The notes beneath the pieces were generated by a model. The model searched no databases. It was not told the origin of the DNA and saw only the letters and a program-made list of their open reading frames with translations. 49,296 bases of DNA, taken from assembly GCA_028874985.1 (NCBI GenBank), contig JAPPGI010000027.1, positions 1-49,296 on the forward strand, in the 5' to 3' direction. Of this stretch, positions 7,845 through 15,139 are shown piece after piece; within the stretch, counting starts at the first letter, position 1, and each line of letters opens with the position of its first letter. The translations under genes were made by a program, and so were the position numbers. The DNA is from Gemmatimonadota bacterium (GTDB taxonomy: Bacteria; Gemmatimonadota; Gemmatimonadetes; Longimicrobiales; Gaopeijiaceae).

Positions 7845-9266
7845 CTACCTGCGCTTCCTCCTGCGCTTCTTCTTCCGCTTCCGCCGACTGCGGCGCTTCG
7901 ATCCGCGGCTGACCGTGGACACCGCCCGCGGGCCCGGTCGCGATCCCGCTCTGTCCAGCCCGCCATCCTCCTGGCTCCCCGAATCCGCCGGCGAAGACCC
8001 CGTGAGGCGCTCCAAACCCGGCAACCTGTAGCCCACCTTCCTCCAACGACGGTCCACGTCGGCCACGAGCTCCGCCATCACCCCGGCTCGGATCCAGTGC
8101 TTGCGGTTCGCCTTCAGCACGCGGGCGCGCGGCGGCCGCTCCGTCAAGGTCAGACCCGCGAAGCGCCTGAAGCTGAGACGGTCCAGGACCAGGAACTCCA
8201 GATCGTTGTCGGACACTTCGTAGACCGCTCCCAGGAGGATGCACTTCCACGTCACCAGCGCATCGTCCGTCAACGCCTCGTCCGCGAGCGCCAGGTCGTG
8301 GGGGAAGGTGCGCGGACCCTCCAGCCGTGCGCGATAAAGCTCCCAAGGAACCGCCTCGTTCAGGATGTGCAGCGAGCTGAACCTCGGCGCGCGCCTCGCG
8401 AGGGACTCCATCCTCTCGTGCGCCTCCTCGATCTCGAGGTCGGCGAACGTCCCCTGGCGAACGATTCCCGACGATGCGCGCAGGTCCGCCACCGACCTGA
8501 CGGCACCGTCCCCGGCCCAGCCGGGAGGCGGCCGTCTCCGGGGCTTGCGGGCCGGGAAGCTTGTCGCGTCGCGAACGACGGTCACCCGGTGGCCGCGCGC
8601 CAGCAGCGGGTCCACCGACGAAGCCAGCGACCCCTCTTTCGCGAACCCAACGACCAACACCTCCGCGGGCCGTCGGTACTTCTCCTCGATGGCCGCAAGA
8701 AAGGACTTGCAGGCCGGGCTCCGGGCGAAGTCGCCGCCACTCGGTCCGCTTGCAACGACGGCCCGCCCCTCGTCCAGGGCGCGGTGCGCCATGTCCTCCC
8801 CCTCGTCCTCTCCCGCGTCGTGGCTCAGCCGCAGGGGATTCACCGGGCGAACGAGATCGTACACATGGGAACCCCCGGCGCCGTCCCCGTCCGCCACATA
8901 GACCATGACGATACAGCGGGCTGCCATCCAGTCCACGGCCTCCATCAACGACTCCCCCGCCCTGCGCGCCGCCACGCGCCTCAAGCCGCCGGCGCCGAAG
9001 ACGTGGAGCCGACCCGTCGCGTCCAGGATCTCTTGCAGCGCGTCCGCGACCCAGCCGACGCGGACGGGCGGCAGGTCATCCCACTTCGCGGAGGAGCGTT
9101 GGCCTTCGTCCGTGTCGTTCGGTGATGGTGACGGATCGGGCGCGCGAGCGGGAGGCAGGGGGTCGGGGTTGGTCGGGTCGGAGCCGGTAGCGGCGGGGTC
9201 GTCGTTCTGGGTCATGAGCGGGTGCGGGGGTGGGCGGACATGGGCAACCGTCCGGCGTCTCGGCAA
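7845..9266 (-). CDS. Degenerate isochorismatase-like domain fused to IS5-type DUF772 region
   Basis: 473 aa from the upstream start; an ATG at 9215 (MTQNDDP) is a likely alternative, since the first 17 residues look non-coding. After a Pro-rich linker, residues about 70-235 resemble the cysteine-hydrolase (isochorismatase) Rossmann-like fold: AEVLVVGFAKEGSLASSVDPLL aligns with the segment that normally holds the nucleophilic Cys, but Ser stands there and the catalytic Lys region is also changed. Residues about 280-410 resemble the N-terminal DUF772 part of IS5 transposases (TWKCILLGAVYEVSDNDLEF, DRLSFRRFAGL), with no DDE catalytic domain after it. The last 20 residues are almost all Arg/Lys, a likely nucleic-acid-binding tail. 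This looks like a domesticated, non-transposing protein; its role is unknown. Confidence 0.55.
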   Translation of the reverse strand: MPRRRTVAHVRPPPHPLMTQNDDPAATGSDPTNPDPLPPARAPDPSPSPNDTDEGQRSSAKWDDLPPVRVGWVADALQEILDATGRLHVFGAGGLRRVAARRAGESLMEAVDWMAARCIVMVYVADGDGAGGSHVYDLVRPVNPLRLSHDAGEDEGEDMAHRALDEGRAVVASGPSGGDFARSPACKSFLAAIEEKYRRPAEVLVVGFAKEGSLASSVDPLLARGHRVTVVRDATSFPARKPRRRPPPGWAGDGAVRSVADLRASSGIVRQGTFADLEIEEAHERMESLARRAPRFSSLHILNEAVPWELYRARLEGPRTFPHDLALADEALTDDALVTWKCILLGAVYEVSDNDLEFLVLDRLSFRRFAGLTLTERPPRARVLKANRKHWIRAGVMAELVADVDRRWRKVGYRLPGLERLTGSSPADSGSQEDGGLDRAGSRPGPRAVSTVSRGSKRRSRRKRKKKRRRKRR

Positions 9267-9506
9267 GGGTCGGGGGCGGTGGCCGGATTCGCCTTGAGGG
9301 AAGATGCGGACAACCGGGACAAGGGCAACCCAGGCAGCCTGCCATCAAGCAGTCCGTGGACAAAGCCGCGCGAGCACCGAGAGACGGCGAGGGGCCGGGC
9401 TGGCAAGGCGCGACGAGAGGGGAATAGCGCTATTCGCCCGTGGAGCAACGCAGAGCGGAGCGTTAGCGGGGGCTGAGGGCGGCGGTTGCCGGTCGCCGGC
9501 GCCCGG

Positions 9507-11069
9507 CTATTCGTCGGACCACTCTCTTCGCGGCGACCTCACCATCGGCAGTCCCTCCTGCTCCGAAGTCGCCGGCACCGGGTACCGCCCCGTCCCCCGC
9601 CGCCCCTCAACCGCCGCCAACACTCTCTTCCCGGCTGCGGTGGCCCGATACATCTGCATCCTGCTCGTGGGCTTCTCCGGGATAGTCATCTCGATCCATC
9701 CAGCGTCCATCAGCGGTCTGAGAACCTGGTTCCTGAACTTGGTGCGATTCGTTCTTCCCATCACCGCCATCAGTTCCGTCATGGGCCGCGCCGACAATGA
9801 CTTGCGGAGAATCTCCACTTGGTCCCGACTTGGTCCCGACTTGGTCCCGACTCGGTCCCGACCCGGTCCCTCGGAAGTCGCGCCCGAAGCCTCGCCCCGC
9901 TTTCGCATGCCGACGCTCTCCAGATAGTCATCCGAAAACCTGAACTCGAACCAGAGGCCGCCGGGCTCCAATCGGATCTCCGGTTCCGGAGTCCCGGCCC
10001 TTCTGCAAGCGCGGAGAACACGGTCGATGCCCCGTCCCCACGACTCGATTTCGCCCGCCCAGAAGAAGGCATTCGCGATGTCCGGGTTGTAGGGCTGAGA
10101 CGGGTGGGGGCCCAGCAGCTTCTCGAGCGTCCAGCCCACGGGTAGAGAACCCGGGTTGTAGATGCGCAGGCGGTCATCGTGCACGCGAATCTGGATAGGG
10201 GCGGGGACCGCGTAGTCCCGGTGGACGACTGCATTGAGGAGCGCTTCCCGCAGCGCCGGCTCGGGCATCGGGTAGCTCTCCACCCTGTAGATCCCGTCGT
10301 AGGTGATGCCCGCCTTCAGATACTTGAAGAGCAGAACTTCCATGGTCTTGTCGACCTGGGCGAAGAGATCGCCGGAAATCACATCGTGAAAACGCACGTC
10401 CCAGTCGTTCCGGAAGTAGCCGACCTTCACGTGCGCGCCCGCCACAAACCGCTCCGGGTCGCGATGGAACAGTAGAATCGCTGCCTTGGACAGGTAATCG
10501 CCGTGCTTGAGCCGCAACTTGTCGACGAGACCGGCATCGTCGTCGGCGAGCGCGTTCTTCGAGAGCCTTCTCTCCCTGTTTGCCCGCTTGCGAAATCCCG
10601 CCATCGCGCCTGGATCAAGGTCGTCCAGCGCAACCCGCGGGTCCGGCATCCCGTCCCAGCACCTACCGGTCTTCCCGAGCAGGAAGCGGTCGAGGGCGGG
10701 GCCGCGGAGTATCTGATTCGTGCTTCCGCTGCGCTGGTAGTAGACGCCCCGGTAGCTGATCGCCACGGGGTACGGTTCGACGACGATGCGCAGGCAGGAG
10801 AGACCGTCATCCTCACGAACGTCCATGGGGGCGACCATGCCGAGGAGGTCGCGGAGCTTGTTGGGCAGCTCCTCCAGCAACCGCCTGCGCTCCCCGGCAC
10901 CGACGCCTACGACCTTGCCATCGTCGCCGCGTCCGATCTCCAGCGTGCCGCCACTCGCATTCGCGAAGGCGCACACCGTTTTCAGGTGGTCGTCACGCCA
11001 GGAGGCTTTCCATTCGAGCTGCTGTCCTTCGGTCAAGCGGGTCACTCCGGTCTCCGGTGAGGTCGTCAT
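9507..11069 (-). CDS. AlbA_2/Schlafen-like ATP-binding transcriptional regulator
   Basis: 520 aa. The N-terminal AlbA_2 (Schlafen AlbA_2) domain is at about residues 12-130 (EGQQLEWKASW; FANASGGTLEIG; YYQRSGSTN). A GHKL-type HATPase_c_4 region lies at about 280-385 (REALLNAVVHRDYA; IYNPGSLP; WGRGIDRVL), and a C-terminal winged helix at about 430-500. The family is widespread as putative regulators and is often found with mobile elements or defence genes. I chose the ATG at 11069 (MTTSPETG) over the longer frame because the extra 18 residues look like translated leader. The linker before the winged helix (GRDRVGTKSGPSRDQVE) is encoded by an 11-bp tandem repeat, annotated separately. It is a monocistronic-looking reverse gene next to the divergent TetR gene. 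Confidence 0.8.
   Translation of the reverse strand: MTTSPETGVTRLTEGQQLEWKASWRDDHLKTVCAFANASGGTLEIGRGDDGKVVGVGAGERRRLLEELPNKLRDLLGMVAPMDVREDDGLSCLRIVVEPYPVAISYRGVYYQRSGSTNQILRGPALDRFLLGKTGRCWDGMPDPRVALDDLDPGAMAGFRKRANRERRLSKNALADDDAGLVDKLRLKHGDYLSKAAILLFHRDPERFVAGAHVKVGYFRNDWDVRFHDVISGDLFAQVDKTMEVLLFKYLKAGITYDGIYRVESYPMPEPALREALLNAVVHRDYAVPAPIQIRVHDDRLRIYNPGSLPVGWTLEKLLGPHPSQPYNPDIANAFFWAGEIESWGRGIDRVLRACRRAGTPEPEIRLEPGGLWFEFRFSDDYLESVGMRKRGEASGATSEGPGRDRVGTKSGPSRDQVEILRKSLSARPMTELMAVMGRTNRTKFRNQVLRPLMDAGWIEMTIPEKPTSRMQMYRATAAGKRVLAAVEGRRGTGRYPVPATSEQEGLPMVRSPRREWSDE
9819..9870. repeat. 11-bp tandem repeat inside the AlbA_2 gene
   Basis: About five consecutive copies of TTGGTCCCGAC, the last two with point changes (TCGGTCCCGAC, CCGGTCCCT). 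Since 11 is not a multiple of 3, successive copies are read in different frames and give the irregular linker between the ATPase part and the winged helix. A change in copy number would shift the frame and remove the DNA-binding end, so the tract could act as a slippage switch, though I have no evidence that it does. Confidence 0.8.
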
Positions 11070-11257
11070 ACAGAGAAACCTAACGCGCCGGTGGTCGCCT
11101 CCCGGCCCTGGTCCGGAATGCACCCCCTACGCCCGCACGCCTCGCGCATCACCCGCAGCGCGTTGAGCCCCTGGGATTCGTTCCCCGCGCTCCCGAGCCG
11201 TGTCCGCGCGCCAGGAGCATCTCGGCGAGAATGCGAGACCGAACGGGGTCGGACCGG

Positions 11258-11316
11258 TTGACAACACCTATCGAAGTGACGATACTCTATAGTCTCATTT
11301 AAGATGATAGTGTATC
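11258..11316 (+). promoter_or_regulatory. Promoter and operator-like inverted repeat of the TetR gene
   Basis: TTGACA (11258-11263) is followed after exactly 17 bp by GATACT (11281-11286), a good -35/-10 pair, in an AT-rich patch of an otherwise GC-rich region. The -10 box lies inside the left arm of an inverted repeat: GATACTCTAT (11281-11290) and ATAGTGTATC (11307-11316), 9 of 10 positions complementary, spaced by 16 bp and ending 4 bp before the regulator's ATG. A repressor bound there would cover the -10 box and transcription start, so autorepression by the TetR protein is the natural reading (inference). Confidence 0.65.
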
Positions 11317-11320
11317 ATTC

Positions 11321-11881
11321 ATGGCGCTGGCGACGAAAGAACGAATCCTGGAGGGGGCGGTTCGGGCCCTGTCGGAGAGCCCGAACGCGACCGTGGACCG
11401 GATCGCGGCCGAGGCGCGGGTCGGACGGGCCACGGTGTTCCGCCATTTCGAGAGCCGTGCAGGGTTGCTGAGGGCGCTCGCGAGGCGAGCCATCGCCGAA
11501 ACGGACAGGGTGACCCGGCAGGCCATGGCCCAGGCTTGCACGGCGACCGACGCCCTGAGATTGGCCACGAAAGCCGTCGTGGGCGCGGGCGAGTCCTTTC
11601 GATTCCTCGGAGCGGCCCCCGAACTCGACGACGAGCCGGAGATCGCCGGGGCCTACGGCCGGCAGATGTCGGAGTTGGCGGACCTGGTCAGGGCTTCGCG
11701 GAGGGAGGGGTTCATTCGTCCGGATGTGCCAGTGGCCTGGGTCGTGGCAAGCATCGACGGCCTGATATGGGCCGCGTGCCGGGCCGTCGGCGAGGGTGAG
11801 CTGGGCCGGGTTCAGGCGCAGGATCTTGTCTGGGACACGATCACGAGCGGGCTTTCGACCGTTGCGGCAGAGGAGTCTTGA
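11321..11881 (+). CDS. TetR/AcrR-family transcriptional regulator
   Basis: 186 aa, normal length for the family. The N-terminal helix-turn-helix is clear at about residues 6-50 (TKERILEGAVRAL; TVDRIAAEARVGRATVFRHFESRAGLLRA, where the VFRHF motif corresponds to the usual YYHF). The remainder is the all-helical ligand/dimerisation domain. The gene is preceded by a promoter and an operator-like repeat and followed closely (7 nt) by a small membrane protein and a sterol-desaturase-type enzyme, which are probably its targets. The ligand is unknown; given the neighbours it may be a lipid or hydrophobic compound (inference). Confidence 0.88.
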   Translation: MALATKERILEGAVRALSESPNATVDRIAAEARVGRATVFRHFESRAGLLRALARRAIAETDRVTRQAMAQACTATDALRLATKAVVGAGESFRFLGAAPELDDEPEIAGAYGRQMSELADLVRASRREGFIRPDVPVAWVVASIDGLIWAACRAVGEGELGRVQAQDLVWDTITSGLSTVAAEES

Positions 11882-11888
11882 ATCGAAA

Positions 11889-12125
11889 ATGTCAGGCAGC
11901 AAACCGAACCGACTCTCCTTCCCGGCGCAGATCCTGACGACGGGGATCATCGTGGGCGCCCTGGTCTGGGCCGCCCGGTCGGTGAGCTCCGAGGCGGACT
12001 CCAGGGCGTTCGACGAGGCGGCGGAGCAGACACGGTCTCAGCTCGAAGGAGCCGCCCGAGGAGTCGGCCGGGTCGACGATGCAGGTGACGAGGCCGGGGA
12101 GGGAAAGGAGCGCCGGGACCCATGA
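11889..12125 (+). CDS. Small single-span membrane protein
   Basis: 78 aa. One predicted membrane segment at about residues 11-31 (FPAQILTTGIIVGALVWAA), then a charged, Glu/Arg-rich soluble tail. The stop overlaps the start of the next gene (ATGA at 12122), and the start is 7 nt after the TetR stop, so it sits inside the operon. It is too short for a recognised enzyme family. It could be an accessory or electron-donor-docking subunit of the hydroxylase downstream, but that is only suggested by the coupling. Confidence 0.6.
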   Translation: MSGSKPNRLSFPAQILTTGIIVGALVWAARSVSSEADSRAFDEAAEQTRSQLEGAARGVGRVDDAGDEAGEGKERRDP

Positions 12126-13003
12126 TCGACGCGATCACGAAAGCGCTGAACTGGGACGCGGTCATGGGCTGGTTCCACGTATTGAACGACCTGAGCCTCG
12201 TGTACGTGATCATCCCGTTCTTCTTCGTCGAACTGATCCGCTACGCGTTCGTCAAGCGCCTGAGCCTCGACGTCATAGGCGACTCGGTGGCGAACGTCAT
12301 CACCTTCGTTTCGTTCGTGGTCATCGAGTACGCGCTCGGCATTCTCTTCGTCACCAAGCTCTACTTCTGGATCTACGAGGACTTCAGCCTGGCCCACCTG
12401 TCGCTGAACTGGGTCACCATCGTCACCTGCGTCCTGCTGGCCGATCTCACGTACTACTGGGATCACCGCATGATGCACAGGATCGGGGTCGGGTGGGCAA
12501 CCCACACGGTTCATCACAGCTCACCCCACTTCAACATGTCGGTGGCGTACCGTTTCGGTCCCCTCGACGCGGTGTTCCCGCTCCTGTTCTCCTTTCCGAT
12601 CGTCATGCTGGGATACCACCCGATCCTGGTGCTCCTCTCCGAGGTCCTCGTCCAGCAGTTCCAGGCGATACTGCACACCGAGGTCATCCGGAAGCTCCCG
12701 CGGCCGATCGAGTTCCTGTTCAACACTCCCTCGCACCACAGGGTGCACCATGGGTCGAACCGGCAGTACTGGGACAGGAACTACGCGGGCATGCTCATCA
12801 TCTGGGATCGCATGTTCGGCACCTTCGAGCCGGAGGTCGAGCGGGTGGTGTACGGCATCGACCAGCCGATCAACTCGAACAACCCGATCAAGGTGTTCCT
12901 ACACGGGATCCAGCGCCTGATTCTGAAGATCTTCCGTACGAGAGGAGTCAGGAACAAGCTGCGGGTGCTGGTGAAGCCTCCCGATTGGAGTGCATCGGAG
13001 TAG
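12122..13003 (+). CDS. Sterol desaturase / fatty acid hydroxylase family protein
   Basis: 293 aa integral membrane di-iron enzyme. The three family histidine clusters can be read: HRMMH (about residues 117-121), HTVHH (about 129-133) and HHRVHH (about 204-209), embedded among four or more hydrophobic segments (such as YVIIPFFFVELIRYAF near the N-terminus). Family members use O2 and an electron donor to hydroxylate or desaturate sterols, carotenoids, ether lipids or fatty acids. The substrate cannot be told from sequence. It is translationally coupled to the small membrane protein and under the TetR gene. The length is typical and no key residue is missing. Confidence 0.88.
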   Translation: MIDAITKALNWDAVMGWFHVLNDLSLVYVIIPFFFVELIRYAFVKRLSLDVIGDSVANVITFVSFVVIEYALGILFVTKLYFWIYEDFSLAHLSLNWVTIVTCVLLADLTYYWDHRMMHRIGVGWATHTVHHSSPHFNMSVAYRFGPLDAVFPLLFSFPIVMLGYHPILVLLSEVLVQQFQAILHTEVIRKLPRPIEFLFNTPSHHRVHHGSNRQYWDRNYAGMLIIWDRMFGTFEPEVERVVYGIDQPINSNNPIKVFLHGIQRLILKIFRTRGVRNKLRVLVKPPDWSASE

Positions 13004-13084
13004 AGGGCCCTCCCTGCGCCCCCCAACACCTCGCGCAACACCGGCAGCGCGCGAGCCGCGGCGATCGTGGCCGGGATCCACCCC

Positions 13085-13984
13085 TCACTTCATCCTGGAC
13101 AGCCCTCCGAGCCTCCGCTCGATATTGAACCCGAACCGCCACGACCCCGTGTCGAGGAAGTCCTCGGCCGCGCCGGCCAGCGCCTGTGTCGGATTCATCT
13201 GATGCTGATTGGTGACCAGGAGCTTGAAGAAGTGCCCGCCCGTGCGGATTTCGGCGCCGAAGGACCCGGAATCGTACTCCTGACCCTTCCGGCCGTGGCT
13301 TACGATCCACTCGCCGATAAGGCTCCACGTGCGGTCCAGGTACAGCTGGCCGTTCAAGCCCACTGAAACGGTGGTCTCCGCGTCGCGGCTCTGAATCCGG
13401 GGATTCCACAGCAGAGTGGGCACGATGCCCAGCGCGAAGCGACCGGCGAACAGCGCGTTCGCCATCACCTGCCCATAGGCCTGCATCTCGTTGTCCTCGG
13501 CCAGTTCGTCGTCGCGAGCGCCTCCCGCGTCGCCGCCCGGCAGAATATAGTGCTGATGACCCCCGTGATCGTCCACGGTGTCGGTTTGCAGGTTCCACGC
13601 CACACCGGCCTGCAGTGCGAACTCGACGGGGCCCGTCGCGGCATCGAAGGCCAGTCCCGCGAAACGGGCGTTCAACTCCAGGTTGTCCATGCTGTTGGAA
13701 CGGAGAATCCCCAGGGCGAAGCGGTCGTGGAGTGCGAACGCCAGGCCGAGGCGATTGAGCACGAACCCGTCCAGCCCCCAGAGATCGCCGGCCCCGTCCG
13801 ACAGGTGGCCGAACCGGTGGGAAACCTCGACCAGGATGACCCCCGCGTCGACCGCGGCCGCGGTCGGCAACGTCGCCGAATGCGTGGAGGCGAAGACGTT
13901 CTGGGCCGAGGCCGCGGCCGGGATCGTCAGGCCCGCCGCGGACGCGCAGAGGCTCACGCATGTCTGCTTGACAATCTTCGTCAT
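13085..13984 (-). CDS. DUF5777 family outer-membrane beta-barrel protein
   Basis: 299 aa with a signal peptide ending AAASAQ (about residue 28). The body alternates short amphipathic strands; the pattern ILVEVSHRFGHLSDGAGDLWGLD near residue 50, the GIxRS motif and the closing GFNIERR match the DUF5777 family, known mainly from Bacteroidota and related phyla and lying in genomes near cytochrome or redox-sensing genes. Function is unknown. The gene is convergent with the desaturase operon (80 bp between the ends). A His-rich loop (DDHGGHQH, about residue 140) could bind metal, but this is speculative. Confidence 0.75.
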   Translation of the reverse strand: MTKIVKQTCVSLCASAAGLTIPAAASAQNVFASTHSATLPTAAAVDAGVILVEVSHRFGHLSDGAGDLWGLDGFVLNRLGLAFALHDRFALGILRSNSMDNLELNARFAGLAFDAATGPVEFALQAGVAWNLQTDTVDDHGGHQHYILPGGDAGGARDDELAEDNEMQAYGQVMANALFAGRFALGIVPTLLWNPRIQSRDAETTVSVGLNGQLYLDRTWSLIGEWIVSHGRKGQEYDSGSFGAEIRTGGHFFKLLVTNQHQMNPTQALAGAAEDFLDTGSWRFGFNIERRLGGLSRMK

Positions 13985-14105
13985 GCCGGAATGCTAAACC
14001 CCAACCTTGGCGACCCGCAACCGTTTCCGGTGGCCCGGGAGGCCCGTGGACAGAATTGGCCCCTGGTCACTCCCTGCCGGCCCCGGCGCCTCGTCGACAC
14101 CTCTC

Positions 14106-15005
14106 CTAGTTTCCGAATGCGTACGAGAAGTTGACGGTCGGTAGGCAGCACGCCGCGTCTTCCCCTGTGACCGCACCGAAGACAGCGACCTCGGTGGCGA
14201 AGCGGTCACCGATGATACGTATCCCTCCCGAGAGAATGGTGCCCACCCGGTCAGGCAGGATGTAGTTCTCCGTGATGAGCTTGATCCGCCGGCTGGCCCG
14301 GGTCTCGCCACCGACCATGATCGCCGGCTCGCGTGCCAGGTCGTCCCCGGAATAGAAGTAGCCGACGCCGGCGGACAGTGCCTCGTCCGCGCTGCCGAAT
14401 GTCCCGACACCGTAGGCGATCCCGACCACCTCGTCGTCGAAGAAGAAGGCGAGCGTCCCGAGCGAGATCTGCACGGTCGGGCGCTTGACAATCAACACCT
14501 TGGGAGCAAAGTACAAGGGCTCCAACTCCCCGAAGAGAACAGGCGCCCCTCCGCCGATCGTGACACGGTCGGTAACCCCGAATGCGCCGAACGGCAGGAA
14601 GATGAGGTAGGTGCCGAGGTAGGACTCCCCCTCGCGAAGCGTTCGCCCCGTAGCGGTAAAGAACAGCCGGGTGCCGCTCGGATCCTCGTTCCGGAACTCG
14701 CCGTTCACGACTGTCCCGGCGGCCGGCTTGAGGCTGGCGATGTAGGATCGTTCGATCTCGAGGCGACCGCCGGATACGGTGGTGAGGACCACGTTCTCCC
14801 GATCCACAGCCACGATTCTCGCAAAGGTCACGGTACCGTCCGTGAGCCGGACCTCGTAGATGGTGTCGCTCGGCGCCGGAACGTCCGGCTCCACCTGGGC
14901 GCGGGCCTCGGTTGAGACGAACGGCGCCGCCGACAGCAGCCCGGTGGTGAGTAGGAGATTCCGCACAGTTGGCGTGGACAGCAGGTGGATCGGGTTGCAC
15001 ACCAT
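14106..15005 (-). CDS. Exported hypothetical protein, probable beta-barrel
   Basis: 299 aa. A signal peptide of about 36 residues ends in ARAQ. The mature part starts with a small domain (IYEVRLTDGTVTFARIVAVDRENVVLTT), an LSm/SH3-like fold often found in exported Bacteroidota and Gemmatimonadota proteins, followed by a strand-rich region with aromatic-glycine alternation that ends FSYAFGN, as in outer-membrane barrels. I chose the ATG at 15005 because AAGGAAG lies 7 nt upstream; an ATG at 15038 has no ribosome binding site. The frame stays open far upstream only because of high GC. Specific function is unknown. Confidence 0.7.
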   Translation of the reverse strand: MVCNPIHLLSTPTVRNLLLTTGLLSAAPFVSTEARAQVEPDVPAPSDTIYEVRLTDGTVTFARIVAVDRENVVLTTVSGGRLEIERSYIASLKPAAGTVVNGEFRNEDPSGTRLFFTATGRTLREGESYLGTYLIFLPFGAFGVTDRVTIGGGAPVLFGELEPLYFAPKVLIVKRPTVQISLGTLAFFFDDEVVGIAYGVGTFGSADEALSAGVGYFYSGDDLAREPAIMVGGETRASRRIKLITENYILPDRVGTILSGGIRIIGDRFATEVAVFGAVTGEDAACCLPTVNFSYAFGN

Positions 15006-15139
15006 GTTCTTCTTCCTTGTTGACAGTTCGTGGATCATGCCGCGCGAACACCGGAAGCTAAGCCATGGGGGCGCGGAATGCCCGCCTTCCTGGCCGGCGC
15101 GAGGATCGGCATCGGAATCGGGTTTCGGTAGAGGTCGGG

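Noticed and set aside
9819-9870. CRISPR-like repeats
   Set aside because: The units are 11 bp, directly adjacent and inside a coding gene; there are no spacers and no cas genes.
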